A stretch of DNA of 64,000 nucleotides from Ricinus communis (GCF_019578655.1 NC_063257.1:23329939-23393938), one strand, 5' to 3'; shown: positions 34,807 to 47,158, counted from the first letter of the stretch. The notes: generated by a model from the sequence alone, not told the origin. Translations and numbers: made by a program.

Positions 34807-35403
34807 AACAATATATTGATAAAAATAAATAAAAAAGTAATTAATATGGATTAATCAAACTGAAAAAGAAGAAAATTATTATAATAATAAATAAAAAAAG
34901 AATAGAAGATGAAAATAAAAGAAAAAGCCAAGATTTATTATTAAAGCCTAGAGGATTTTTAAATCCTAAAGTTGGATTTGATTTTAAGCTCAATTAATAG
35001 TTTGGTTAAAAGGTTTGATGACTAGGATAGTGCCTTGCTAAATTTTTTAAAAGATGTGTTAGTCCAACATTAAATGTTTAGACATATTATTATTCTATTA
35101 AATTGAACTACTAGATTTTAGACAAGTTACTAATATGCTACCGAACTTAAAGTTAAATACTGTAATAACACATAAAAAAAATAAAAATTAGTATGAAGTT
35201 AATTAACTATTAGTATAATTATCCTACTATCTGCATAAAGTCTATACCTTAGTACTGGAAAGTACCACTTGCAAAGTTTATCAGAGAAAAAGATTCAGAA
35301 AGTATTTTTTATACCTAAAATTTTTATTTTTGTGTTTATTTGTTGGATAATTGTACAAAATTATATTTAAATTTCTAAGAAGATTTAGGATATAGTATGA
35401 TAT

Positions 35404-36300
35404 GTATGGATTAAATCCCCAAGAGCATTTTTAAATTGGGATTTTTCGAGTTAAAATATTTTAAAATATTATTTGAATCTCGAAGAAAATTTTCAACTTG
35501 AAGCTCTGGATCCCCAAATACACTATTAACTTGTGGCTCTGGAACTAAAAATTCTTTAAAACCATTACGTGGATCCTTAAGAATATTCCCAATTTGGGGA
35601 CATTTTCAACTTGGGTTCTAGATCTCCGAGCACCATATTTATTTGGGGCTCTCAAACTGAAATATTTTAAGATATTACTGGATCTCTAAGAATATTTCCA
35701 GCTTAGGGCTCTGGATCTCCAAGTACTCAATTTACTTGGATTTCTCAAATTAAAATATTTTAAAATATTACTGAATTTCCAAGAACATTTCCAACTTGGA
35801 GATCTCGATTCCCAAGAACTCAATTTACTTAGGGATCTTGAATTAAAAAATTATCGGTTAACTTGGAGAGTTTTAATAGGCAAAATTAAAGTGCTAAGAA
35901 CTAGTTTTACTTGGGGATCACATATTAAAATATTATCGTTTAACTTGAAAAATCCGATAGACAAAATTAGAGTGCCAAAAACTAGTTTTATATGGAGATC
36001 TCATATTAAAATACTATTTATTCTCTAAAAACATTTTTTTAACTTGAGAAACTATTTGGGGCTCTCGACTTAAAATATTTTAAAGTATTATTGGAGCTTC
36101 AAGAATATTTCTAACTTAGGGAACTATTTGAGGCTTCCGAGTTAAAATATTTTAAAATATTACTAGATCCTCAATAATATTTCTAACTTGGGACTCTCGA
36201 CTTAAAATATTTTAAATAATTATTGGATCCTAAGAATATTTTTAACTTGGTGAACTACTTGAGGCTCCTCCTTAAATATTTTATTGGTCTTCCACAGATC
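35404..36300 (+). repeat. Copy D: AT-rich degenerate array shared with copies A and B
   Basis: Units of about 60-100 bp repeat TTAAAATATTTTAAAATATT, CTGGATCTCCAAGAATATTT and ACTTGGGGCTCTC. The order of variant units follows that of copy A (11015-11530) and inverted B (17210-17760), so these are copies of one array and not independent expansions. No promoter block is attached here. This copy is the longest and looks least eroded. Confidence 0.75.
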
Positions 36301-37389
36301 TGTCCCTTGAGAAACCATATATTTCTAGGAAAAAGAAAATATTTAGATCCTAACATGATTAGTTCCCACATACCCACACAATCAGGTTTTCATTCTTAAA
36401 ATTTATAATAATTTAAATATTTAAAACATGTGCACCTGTATGTTTATTTGACAATTATGAATCATGACTCAGCTTATCATCATGATTCTTTTGAAACCAC
36501 CAGTGCTCTTGGTTTTGAAGATAGAGCACATTCTGATTGCGAAGATAGTTTGCTTCTTTTCTTACTTAACTTTGATATGTAGCTACTACTTTTTTATATT
36601 ATCTTTAATATTAGACATTATTTTTACTGGATTTCTCCTTTTACATGTGTCTTTTGCCATGTGCTTTGTTCCATCTTATTTCATCTTTGTCATTTCTTAT
36701 TCACTCATCACACATCATAAATAAGACACCAAAAATAAAAGTGGCCATGAGGTCTACTTTTATTTAATTTTTGAATGGTGGCCTAAAACCAACTTACAAT
36801 AGAATAAGAAAAATAGAAAATAACAAGAATTGACCATTTATTTTGGCTTACATAGATCCTAAGAGTAGTAGAAAATATTATTCTAAGGTCTTCTTCTTGG
36901 CCGTAGGTCGGTCTTATGCCTCATTGTCTACTTGTTTTCCATTATTTTCTACATAGTGGATTATTTTTCCAAAGTCTGTTGTACCCTTTGAGTATAATTT
37001 TTCTTTTCAGATGAAAAGAAAAACCAAACAAGCTATATAATGTACACTAATTTGCATAAAGGTACATACTTTCCAACAAGACACAACAACTAGCAATAAA
37101 ATTAAAAAAAATTAGTAGAAATAATTTAATGCCAATTGTGATCTTAATAGGTAAAACCCATAAATTCTTTAGTTATTTCCTTAGTACATATTGACGTATG
37201 CTCCTCTGTAAAGGTGAGATCTTTTCTCAGTTTGTCAAATACCACCTTCCTTGGATTACTATGTCATCTTTCATCTTATGTTTTTATGGATGATTAGTGC
37301 TTTGAGTGTTTCTTATGCAATTCCAAAGGTAGATAAGGAGTTAGATTTCTATAGACATGAGCATTATTTTTCTGTTTTTGCTTGTCTTT
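36301..37389. other. No gene established
   Basis: Plus-strand 36457 onward could encode about 39 residues rich in His, Asp and Glu (HHDSFETTSALGFEDRAHSD) before a stop, which looks more coding-like than its surroundings, but no partner exons or family were recognised. The rest is AT-rich. Confidence 0.3.
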
Positions 37390-40129
37390 TGTAATACCTG
37401 GAATTTTTTTAATAAAGATAATATTAATAATGATTAAATAATGAGTTATTATTTAAATTAATTTAATCATATTTTTATTTGGTTTAAATTGGAATGAATT
37501 AAGTAGAATTTTAATGCTAGATAAATAAGGGATATTTCCTATATCCTATTAGTTTGAATTTTTAAGAAATTAATTAAGTAAATTATTTGAGAAATAGATT
37601 ATATTTTTGGTTATTCAAAATTTTTCTCCAAATGAATATGTCGGTAAGGGCTTTTTGATAATTTTACATTTAAAAGCAAGGGTATATATGTAATTGTGTG
37701 TTTTCAATAATTCTAATTTGGCCCAAATTAAATAGTTAGGGGCTTAATTGAAAGGCTAAAAAAACGTTTAGGGGTTAATCGAACTTTTTGCAGGATGAAA
37801 TTAATAGTAATTAAAAAAGTTGAGGGACCAAAAGATAAGAAAGAAAACTTCAGGGACTAAATGTCGATATAGAGAAGAAGAAAAGAAGAAAAGAATCGGG
37901 GAGAGAGAGGGAGACCGGAAGAAGAGAAAGATGGGCATTGCGTCGTCGGAGGCCGACCACCGGGGCGCGGGGTTGGCCGGTGGAGTGGCTTGCGCTGGCA
38001 GCATCAGCAGGCGGTGGAAAGCGCGAGGAAGAGGTAGCGACTTCCAGGAGCTTTTTAGGCCGTTTCCGGCGGCCTTGTCGGCTGATTCTGGTGGCGATTG
38101 ACTCCTCTTGGCGAGAGCTTTCTTTTGGCGGCAGCGGCGACGCTAATGGTGGCCAGAGACGGAAGATCCGATGGAGAGAGAAAGTAGGGGGTAGCTAGCG
38201 ATTTTCGGTGAGCTCTGGCGAGCTATGAATGATCGGAGGACATATCCAGACTCTCCTCAGCTCAAGCTTCGCAATGGCACCGGTTTCGTGGCGATCGGAC
38301 TCCATTTGCAAATCGACGGTCGAGATCGTCCGTAAATCTATCCGGATGATCGAGGGTCGGATCAGAAAAATTGAAAGCAGGGATCGTCATCAGCACGTCG
38401 TCTCGAGTCCGATGATGTGTTTGGATCGTCGATCAGACTTCGGCGGCTGGAGGCGAGTCGACCGAGCGATTAAGCATCTCGGTAATTTTCTCTGGCCCAT
38501 TGATTTTGGAATTCTTTGGTTTAATTATGTGTCTATTGAATTGTATTGTGTATTAGAAAATATTTGTGTGTTAAAATAATTGTTTGTCGAATTGCCTGCC
38601 ATAGTCGTGAATTGTGCTGTGTGGGGGAGTCGGGAAAAAATAGTGAAGACTTGTGGACCCGACTCCCGCAATAAATTGTTGAATATTTGAAGTGTTTTTC
38701 TGGCAGATCCTGGACCTATTTTACAGGGGGTAGACGTCTGTGTTTTAGGGGAGGTTCTGCCAGATTTTTGATAGAATTCTTCCGAGTCGAGATTTTTAGA
38801 CAATCAATCCTAGGAATCTAGACCTAGGGTTAATGGTAAATTATTTCAGCGTTATTGATAAATTATTTTTCGTGATTAGATAATTCGTCTGTTCGGCTCG
38901 CTTCAACCGAGGCACCAGAGCAGAGCTAGGAGGTCGCCAAAGCTGTGAGTTAAAGTCATATATCGGTGATGCGCGTGTCATGCAAAAATGTTTGAATAGC
39001 TATTATGATTATTTGATTGCAAGTTCAAATTATTCATTTAATTATTATTCATTTGTATCATGCTTTTGATTATTATTCATTTATATATCATTTCCTTTAT
39101 CATTGATTTTATTATTGCATGATGACACGAGATAGGACGACAGTAGAACATATTGGTTTGATGAGTGTACCGATGTAAATCCGAGAGTGATGGAAAAAGG
39201 GTAAATGGATAAATTTAAAAAGGAAAGTTTAGGATTTGCCCTGGTCGAGCATCGCTCTCTAGGCTTAGTAGAGTGTGTTTGCCGAAGTAAAGGTCCCTAG
39301 TCGAGCATTGCTCTCTGGGCGCCGGCTTACTTGGAAACCTAAGTGACCAGACTAGAGGTAAGGTCCCTGGTCGAGCTTCGCTCTCCGGGCGCCAGTCTTA
39401 TTGGATTAAGAGAGCCGAAAGACTAAGGCTGATAGTGATAAGTAAGTGACCAGACTGGAGGTAAGGTCCCTGATCGAGCTTCGCTCTATAGGCGCTAGTT
39501 CTGTTGGAATGAGAGAGTCGAGATGTTAGAGTTGAGGTTAGTCGAGATGTCAGTGTTGAGATTGATCGAATGTTAGTGTTGGAATTAGGGTTCTATTGAA
39601 GTACTCCGTCCCGTTGTGTGTGAAAATTATTTTATTTGAGCATGGCATGACACGTATGTTTTTGCATGACTTAATGTTTATTTAAAATTAAATAAATGTA
39701 TTATTGAAGTATATGCAACTGTTTTTGGATATATGATTTTAACTCACTCTCGAGACTGACAGTCTCAATTTTACTGTTTTTCAGATATGTGTTTGTTAGT
39801 CTTCCCGCGGCTCTTATCAAGCAACCCGACTCCTTCATCATTGGGTGACGTATTTGATTTGGTATGCTAATTTATAAATTCTTAGATTCTCCGCAATAGA
39901 AATAGTAGATATATCAGTTGTACATTTTATGTAGTTTCGGGTCTCGCCTAATTCTTCTGGCAGACCGAATTAATTATGTAAAACTTAACTGTTAAGATAA
40001 TTGTGGCATCAGTAAAATGAGATGAGATTTAATTGAATTAGTGAGTGTCAGGCTTACTACGGGATTCAGTGCCCTTATGCCTACCCATTCCCTAGTGCCG
40101 GTCACGGGCCCACAGATCGGGTGGTGACA
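37390..40129 (+). repeat. Solo LTR with perfect TCTTT target duplication
   Basis: Starts TGTAATACCTGG and ends GGGTGGTGACA, flanked by TCTTT at 37385-37389 and again at 40130-40134. The 2740-bp unit with TG...CA ends and a 5-bp duplication but no internal region indicates recombination between the two LTRs of a gypsy element. It has a GC-rich part (37900-38480) and repeats of GTCGAGC-TCGCTCT-GGGCGCCAG (39240-39500). It is closest to the partial LTR at 63514. Open frames at 37801-38803 overlap on both strands and are not called. Confidence 0.93.
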
Positions 40130-40149
40130 TCTTTTATCAAGAACTGCTT

Positions 40150-41115
40150 AGGAATTCATATCTCATGGAAAACTTGTCCATTGTGGATCTTTAAAGATTT
40201 ATCTTCCTGAACCAAGTATTTCTTAGGGATCCACACTTTATGTAAATGTTTTCCACATTAAAATCTCTTCTTTGCTTTCCTTCTTTCATCAAAGGTGGCA
40301 ATTTGAAGTGGCTTTTCATTGGGGTGACATGCTTGATAGTTTCTTGGAGAATTAGTTGGTTTCTCCTTAATTTTTCCTCATTGATGTTGCTTGCCTTTAT
40401 CTTTAGGAGTACTTTTAAGAACATCTCGAGGGAATCTTGAGAAATACCACCTAGTTTCTTAACAATAAAAACTTGATGTAGCAACATAGGCCTACCATTG
40501 AAGTGACCATGTGGTGCCTTTGTATGATTGTTGTTCTCTTCTTTCTTATGTGGTAAAAGGTAGCTTTCCTCTGCATGTATTAGAGAAAGTTAAGGGATTT
40601 AATGATCGTTCCTCTCTGAATAACTTATGGGTAAATGGCCCTGGGCTCTTCCATATCGTTGTGCTTTAAAAGCTTTTACAAAACATCTTAGCCCTTTGGC
40701 ATAAGATTTGTTTGGGCTAAACTTGAAGCAATTTTCTCTACAATATTAGTCATTATTGAACTAAATTGTTGCCAAAGTTCTTCAATTCCTTTATTTTACC
40801 TTTTTATAATCTCCTCCATATGTTTGTAAGCCAATTTTACTTGAATCCTGAAAGTATAAGCCAAAAAAGGAATATTAATATAAAAAATATTCACTAAAAA
40901 ATAAAAAATTATTCTGCTCTCCCACAACAGGCTCTGTTAGAGTGGATAGAGCCTCATGATGATAATTCTCTTCGTAAGAAACAAGATCACATTCTTCGTA
41001 TCCATCATAATATGGAGTAAAATCTCATTCATATGGAACATTCAAATTATGCTCTGCTGTTACAGGCATAAATTTCAAGTCTTGAGACCTAGCAATATAA
41101 TTTTCAAAAAGAATT
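40150..41115 (-). pseudogene. Decayed coding relic of unknown family
   Basis: Translating the minus strand gives coding-like stretches. At 41115-40905 there is ENYIARSQDLKFMPVTAEH, one TGA, then DFTPYYDGYEECDLVSYEEN and HHEALSTLTEPVVGEQN. After an AT-rich gap ending in CTTTCAG (a plausible intron acceptor) 40847-40700 gives YKHMEEIIKR, a stop, then IEELWQQFSSIMTNIVEKIA. A 98-residue Lys-rich frame follows at 40487-40191. I do not recognise the family. The helical, acidic and Gln/Lys-rich character could fit a host gene fragment or transposon cargo. Several stops show it is not functional. Confidence 0.45.
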
Positions 41116-41570
41116 TCTAGATGCTGATGACATTTTTAAGATGCATTCCCACCGTACATGCCAAAAATATATATGGAGAAAAAAATATTGAGCGTGCCAT
41201 GTGTCTAGCTACACGAACCGTTATAATTAAATGCGCATTGATTGACTTTCTAATAAGATTTTATGAATTCCTAATTTTCCTTGACACATTTTGCATAGAT
41301 CTTCAATGATACCACGGTAGTTAAATTGAAGTAATAGTAGGTAATTGCAAATAAATAAACTGAATCCATATAGTAGTGTTTGCACTTAACATTATAAAAT
41401 TCTTAATTTAAAATTAAATTTCTTTTCTGTTTCATTATTTTTTAATTTAAAATATTATTATTTGTTGTATAATTTTAATATATATAACTTAAACGATATA
41501 GTATTAATAATAGAAATATATTAAAAATAACCAAGAAGAGTTAATATAAAAAAATTTAATATAAAATTTA

Positions 41571-41969
41571 GCTACCACATGCTAAGTGGTCTCTAACGTG
41601 GTAGCTAAATAGAAACCACTTGGCGACTACAAATAATTGGAAGCTAAGATTAGAGACCATCTGGTTAACGACCACTTCTAAGTGGTCTCAAAACTAGCTA
41701 CCCTTAGCGACCACAAAATGTGGTCTCTAAATTAGGTAACACACAACTGTGATCGCTAAGTAGTCTCTAGGTGATCTCCCATGTCTGTAAAACAACGACT
41801 AACATGAGACTAGATGAAGACCACACCCATTGTAGCTAAATAGAAAGCATATGATATGGCCGCTATTTTTAGAGATCACACACAAATGTGGTAGCTATTT
41901 TTGTTAGCAACCATATTTTTAGCGACCACAAGATGTAGTCTCTAAATTGCATTTTTTGTTTTTGTAGTG
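41571..41969. mobile_element. CACTA-type transposon end with subterminal repeats
   Basis: The right edge reads TTTTTGTTTTTGTAGTG, whose reverse complement begins CACTACAAAAACAAAAA, the usual CACTA terminus. Inside it are many short repeats in both directions (AGCGACCACAA, TGTGGTCTCTAAATT, GTGGTAGCTA), as CACTA subterminal regions have for transposase binding. A matching left end was not found, so it is an orphan or truncated end. 41970-43088 holds AT-rich DNA, with 42220-42370 a repeat shared with 32070-32290. Confidence 0.7.
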
Positions 41970-43088
41970 AGAGAACTTGAAATTAATTTGCTAAAAATTT
42001 ACATTACTAATATTTGAAATAAACATTAATACAAGAAAAATAATTAAAAACAAATAGTTTACTGGAAAATAAAAGTATTTGCAGAAAATTTGTTGTATTT
42101 GTTGTTGTGCTTGTTGATTGTCGATGTTGTTCTCTCTTTTGTTTGATTTTCTTTTATTTTTCACAGCAATCTCTAAATTCCACTTTTTCTTGGGAATCTA
42201 CTCCCACCTATAGAAATAAGTTTCATTATTTCCTTTATTTGAGTTGTTAAGGCATAAAGTGGAAAATGGAGATACTGTGCCATTTATTTTAATTATTAAT
42301 TAATTAATTATTACATATTTATGTTTTTGGGTCCTTATTACTAGATTTGAGCCCGAAAATAATTATAGGCCAACCATGTTTAAATTTTTGTATAAACTTC
42401 TTTATAGTATGATAGTTTTTATGATTGAATGGTTTAAACCATTGGCCACGTCGATATTATTAATTAAATATTTTTTTAGTATAAACTAAAGTAGATTTGC
42501 AGTTGTATATGATTCAAGTTCAATAGGTGCAATCGCATGCAGCGATATGTTATTAATATAAAACTATTTCTAAAGCATTATTTAAATTGCTTAAGCTTTT
42601 ACGTGGAATAGTTTTTTTGACATTTTTTGTTCTAGAACTATTTCAATCAAGTATGAATTTTTATAATCAATCTAATAGATTTTAAAGTCATTCAATTCAA
42701 ATGAAGTCTTAAGCCTTCTTTGGATTCTTCTTGAAAAGTCTTAAATGATTCCAAAATCACAGTTGGACAAATAGAAAAAGATTAGAGTTCATAAATTTTA
42801 AAAGTTCTCTCAACCTCTAAAATTTTCCTTTCTTTTAATGAGAAATTATTATAACAGTTTTTAATTTTAATATTTCCCTAATAAATTTATAATATTCCAA
42901 CACTACGCTTAATTCTACCAAAAAAGAGGGAAAATCAAACCATACAATCTGTTGCTTTTATGTTTAATTTAAATGCTTTATATTTAATAGTAAAAATAGG
43001 AAAAAAAGAAGAAGTTTCCAACTCATCATCCGCATATGCTCCCTTGAAGCCTTCTTTTAATAATTTTAAGTGAACTTGACTTAGCTAT

Positions 43089-43218
43089 GGAAACAGTGGA
43101 AACAATTCATATTTGGCCCACTGTAATAAAGACTTTTTGTTTCCAACCAAATAATGTCATGACTTTGATTTGATTGGTTGTTGAGACCTGACACATACAT
43201 TCAGATTATTGTTTCCAT
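43089..43218 (+). promoter_or_regulatory. Promoter block of the propeller gene, shared with copies A, B and C
   Basis: Lies 95-224 bp before the start codon. It holds GGAAACAGTGGAAACAATTC, TATTTGGCCCACTG, GACTTTTTGTTTCC and TTGAGACCTGACACATACAT. GGCCCA is the site II (TCP-binding) type motif common in plant promoters; that link is inference. No clear TATA box was seen; TTTTTTAAACC (about 43256) is the nearest candidate. Compared with the other copies it lacks about 50 bp between the GGCCCACTG and GACTTTTTG words. Confidence 0.6.
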
Positions 43219-43312
43219 GGGTCTGAATCGAGTTACCATCGCAATCTCAGAGCCCTTTTTTAAACCAGTCTCTTCGTAGCTTGGAGCGTATACCGAGTTA
43301 GAACAACCACAG

Positions 43313-46300
43313 ATGGCAGAGAAGAGAGGTAGCATTGCATTCTTCGCAACCTATAGGCCACCTGTGCCCCTGGACATATTCTCCTGTCCGGTTCCACCAA
43401 CGTCAAGGCAAGATGAGCTACATATGACTGACGGATTGTCCTACAATTACAACTGCCAAGTGATTCCCCCAGAGGCTCTCAAGGTGATTATCAAGCGCCC
43501 AAAGTTGGCTTCCGAAGCCAAAGAATCTGATGTTGATTCGGGTCGTCTCTCAGGCTTGATCTTCATCTCCGAACGAGACAACAGCCTCGAGACACTTCAT
43601 ATAGCTCTTCGCTTTAACGACAGCCCACCCAGTGTTAAAGTCTTCAGTTTCGCTGATGTCTACGGCACATATAATGGTGTTCGCATGGAAGACGGTGGTT
43701 GCATTGCCGGTGGTTATAAGGTTGGTAATCGTACTGTCGACTACTCTCTTATATATGTCACCACCAAGGATCCGTCGACAGATCGTCGTCAGCCTTGGAC
43801 TGTCGTTTACAAAACTAATCTTAAGACCGGAAAAACTGACCGCCTCACTCCATCGGGTTCATTTCTTAACTTAGTAATTTCTATTATATAAAACACTTTT
43901 AGGACTTAATATTATTTGTTGTTGAGTTTACTTTTGTTTTTTTCAGTAAACAAACATGGGAAGTCAAGATTTTACTAATTTTAAATCCCTAGACTACTCT
44001 AACAGAATTCCAAACAAAATATAAAAATGACAGGGAAGAAGGAGCTGTAACTCTCTTCGATTGTCTGCAATTTCTGAAAGACTCTTCACTTAGTGAAGAC
44101 CTACACTTTTAGTTCCAAATTGTTACGATCAGTTCATATTTTTCTAGGGAAGATCTCACAAAGATATTAAAATGCATGCACTAATAAAGTAAAAATCATT
44201 TCTTAATTTTCTGCCTTTTCTAAGAAAGAACATAATAAAGTAATTTTCTTTAGATTAAAGTAAAATACAATCTATTATCGACCTCTATACAAAAAAAAAA
44301 ATCATTAGATGATTACTTCTCATGTTGATTTTCTAAATTATAAAATTATAAAACATTCATTATTTACAATTTTAAAGTGTGTTTGAGATGATCGGTATTA
44401 AAAATATGAGATAATAGTCCTAATGGTCATTTTGCTTTAAGTCTCATTTTGGTTACTCAATTTTTATTTCGATAGCAACGATGCGTGGTAAATATATAGA
44501 AATATGTTAACCTCTTTAAATTACTATATATTTGTGTAATATGTTTCCCGGTCACTATTTTAATCAAATTGGTGATTAAATCTAAATAATGTAATTGTAT
44601 TAATCTTAAAATAATAAATTTATTACAAATAAAAAAATCACGTAGCAATAAATGATATAATTCAATGAAGTTATTACACCTTTATTAAAATAATGAATTA
44701 AAATCACTAATCTAATTATTAAAATAATGAATTAAAATCACTAATCTAATTAAGAGAGTGACTAGGATTAAGCTTTAGGTATGTCACATAATCATAAGGC
44801 AATTTATATAGATATAATTTTTTTTGAATTAAATATATAATTTTTACTTTTTATAAATATACTTTTGAAAAAAAAACATCAATTTTATCTTTTCTTTTTT
44901 CAAAACTATTTTTAAAACTAAAAAATAAAAATAAATTTATACCAAACGAGCCCATAGTGTAAATTGAAAAAAAAAAAAAAGAAAGATTGTTAAAAAAAAA
45001 AAGTTCAAGACTAAAGATAATACCATCAACTCGGTTGTGAAAATTTCAACGACAAAAATGCAATACAAACGTTTGATTTGATCTTCTCCTTATTAATACG
45101 ACATGATCAACAGGAGTAAATGATTTAAGCCCATCTGTATCACCATCTAGAAGAAAGATAGCAGTGGCGTCATTTCAAGGAAAAGGTTGGAATGGCGAGA
45201 TTGAAGATCTACGGACTGACATTTATGTGATGAACATAGAGAAGCCCCCTTTAGGACGCATGAGAGTTATAAAAAATGGTGGATGGCCAACATGGGGAAG
45301 TGACAACGTTATATTTTTCCATCGAAAGGTTGGGAAATTCTGGAGTGTATTCCGAGCAGACATTAGCAATGGTCAAACATCAGAAACCGTTTGTGTGACT
45401 CCAGATGGAATTAATGCCATAACTCCGGCAGCCATCAATTCCACCAAAGTGGCGGTGGCAACTATCCGTCAGGAATCAAAGTTCAGTGACATACGCTTAG
45501 AAGCACAGTATCGGCACATTGAGATTTTTGATTCAACAGCACCACAACAATCCATACAAATCACTCAAAAAACTAGATCAAAGGCTGACCATTTCAACCC
45601 TTTCATAATAGATGGTGGGAAGCGCATAGGTTATCATCGTTGCAAAAGCGACCTTGTCAAGGTACGTAAACCACTAATGAGTGTACTTTATTGTGTGCTC
45701 CTTTAATTACAGCCATATGCAAAGCGGATTGTTAATTCTGCAGAATGGAGATGATATTCAAAGACATTTCCACAAGCTCAATTCTCCACATCCAGATGTA
45801 GGACTATTTAGGGTGTCTGGTGTATTTCCAACATTTTCCGTAGATGGCTCCAAGCTTGCATTCGTTGACAATGAGTTCAAAGCCGTGTGGGTCGCTGATA
45901 GCAATGGATTGCGCATCGTTTATGAGGTATATTATATGTAACAAGAGTTAATGTGAACTGTATTATTATTTACATTGTTAGATGTTTCTTTTTTGTTTGT
46001 GTAGACGAAAGGCCCAGACAACATCTTCTCACCAGTTTGGAGCCAAAATCCACAAGATGATACACTCTATGTATGCATGGGACCTTCTTTCAATGCTGGA
46101 CAGTCACTGCAAATCTGTGCCATTCCCAATGTGGCTAGTGGTGCACGGCGGCGTCGCCAGCTCACGAAAGGATTCAATAATGCTTTCCCATCCACCAGTC
46201 CAGATGGTAACTAGCTTCATATAGGTTCCTTCAAATTTAAATTTTTTTAACTTTATGATGAGTCTCACTAAGCAATCCTTATACAAGAATTATTCACCAA

Positions 46301-47096
46301 TTCTTAGTCATCAAGAATTATTCCCTTTAATTGTTTTGGATGACAAAAGGGTCTTGATAATAATATAATTCTAATTTTTGGATTGAAAATTGTAATAGGG
46401 ACAAAATTAGTTTTTCGATCTACAAGAGATGGAGGAGATAAGAAATATAAGAATTTATATATAATGGAGGATGCACAAGTGGGGGAGTACGGGGATGGAA
46501 AAATAACGAGGCTTACAAATGGACCTTGGACGGACACACATTGCCAATGGTCTCCAAGGGGAGATTGGATAGTATTCTCGTCAACCCGCGATAAGCCTAA
46601 AGATGCACCAGAAACAGATAATGGTCTCGATCCAGGATATTTTGCAGTGTTTTTGGTGAAGGTGAACGATCCTTCCGTGGTGATAAGAGTGATAAAAAGT
46701 GGAGATGATCTTGCAGGACATGTGAACCATCCATTTTTCAGTCCAGATGGAATGAGCATTGCTGTGACTTCGGATCTTGCTGCAGTGTCTGCTGATCCAA
46801 TTTCTTTACCTCTCTTCTTGCACTCCGTGAGGCCTTATGGAGATGTATTCACTGTCGATATTGACCCTGATGACATAAATAAGAACAAGGATGTGAAGAA
46901 GTTCAATCGCATCACACATAGTAGATATGAGAATTCCACTCCTACTTGGACCATGTTCTCAACTGAGGATCCAAATGCAACATGGAACCTGCTTCTAAAG
47001 GATTCCTACACCCCGTCATGCCCTTATGCATATCCTGATGGAGGTGAAAGTTGGCACATGACTGGTCACCTTTGCATCCCAAAAAGATGCTGTTGA
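43313..47096 (+). CDS. TolB/DPP6-N-like beta-propeller protein, five exons, 724 aa
   Basis: Exons 43313-43856, 45114-45661, 45744-45926, 46005-46206 and 46399-47096, all introns GT-AG with phases 1, 0, 0, 1; together 2175 bp with one stop. Exon joins give TPSG-VNDLSPSVSPSRRK and SPDG-TKLVFRS, in good register. The protein has repeated PD40 (WD40-like TolB) blades: VNDLSPSVSPSRRKIAVAS (183-201), GVFPTFSVDGSKLAF (390-404), FSPVWSQNPQDDTLYV (433-448), AFPSTSPDGTKLVFRS (485-500), CQWSPRGDWIVFSSTRD (541-557) and HPFFSPDGMSIAVTSD (603-618). The end is a conserved-looking CPYAYPDGGESWHMTGHLC. No signal peptide, membrane segment or peptidase triad is visible, so a soluble protein, probably a binding scaffold. 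Arabidopsis relatives are annotated tolB-related or DPP6 N-terminal-like; their biochemical role is not known to me. Intron 1 (1257 bp) is AT-rich. Length fits the family (about 650-710). Confidence 0.9.
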
Positions 47097-47158
47097 TTGT
47101 ACATGTGTTCCTAATTACACGGCTTGTTTTCATCTTGTACGCTTTCACTTCTTGTTCC

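Noticed and set aside
37801..38803. Frames of 67-116 residues on both strands
   Set aside because: Same LTR segment in the solo LTR; no conservation of frame or protein motif.
40892..40910. CACTAAAAAATAAAAAATT as a possible left end of the CACTA element
   Set aside because: Does not match the right terminus well and no 3-bp target duplication agrees with the bases after 41969.
46304..46759. 151-residue minus-strand frame
   Set aside because: Antisense shadow of exon 5 of the propeller gene.
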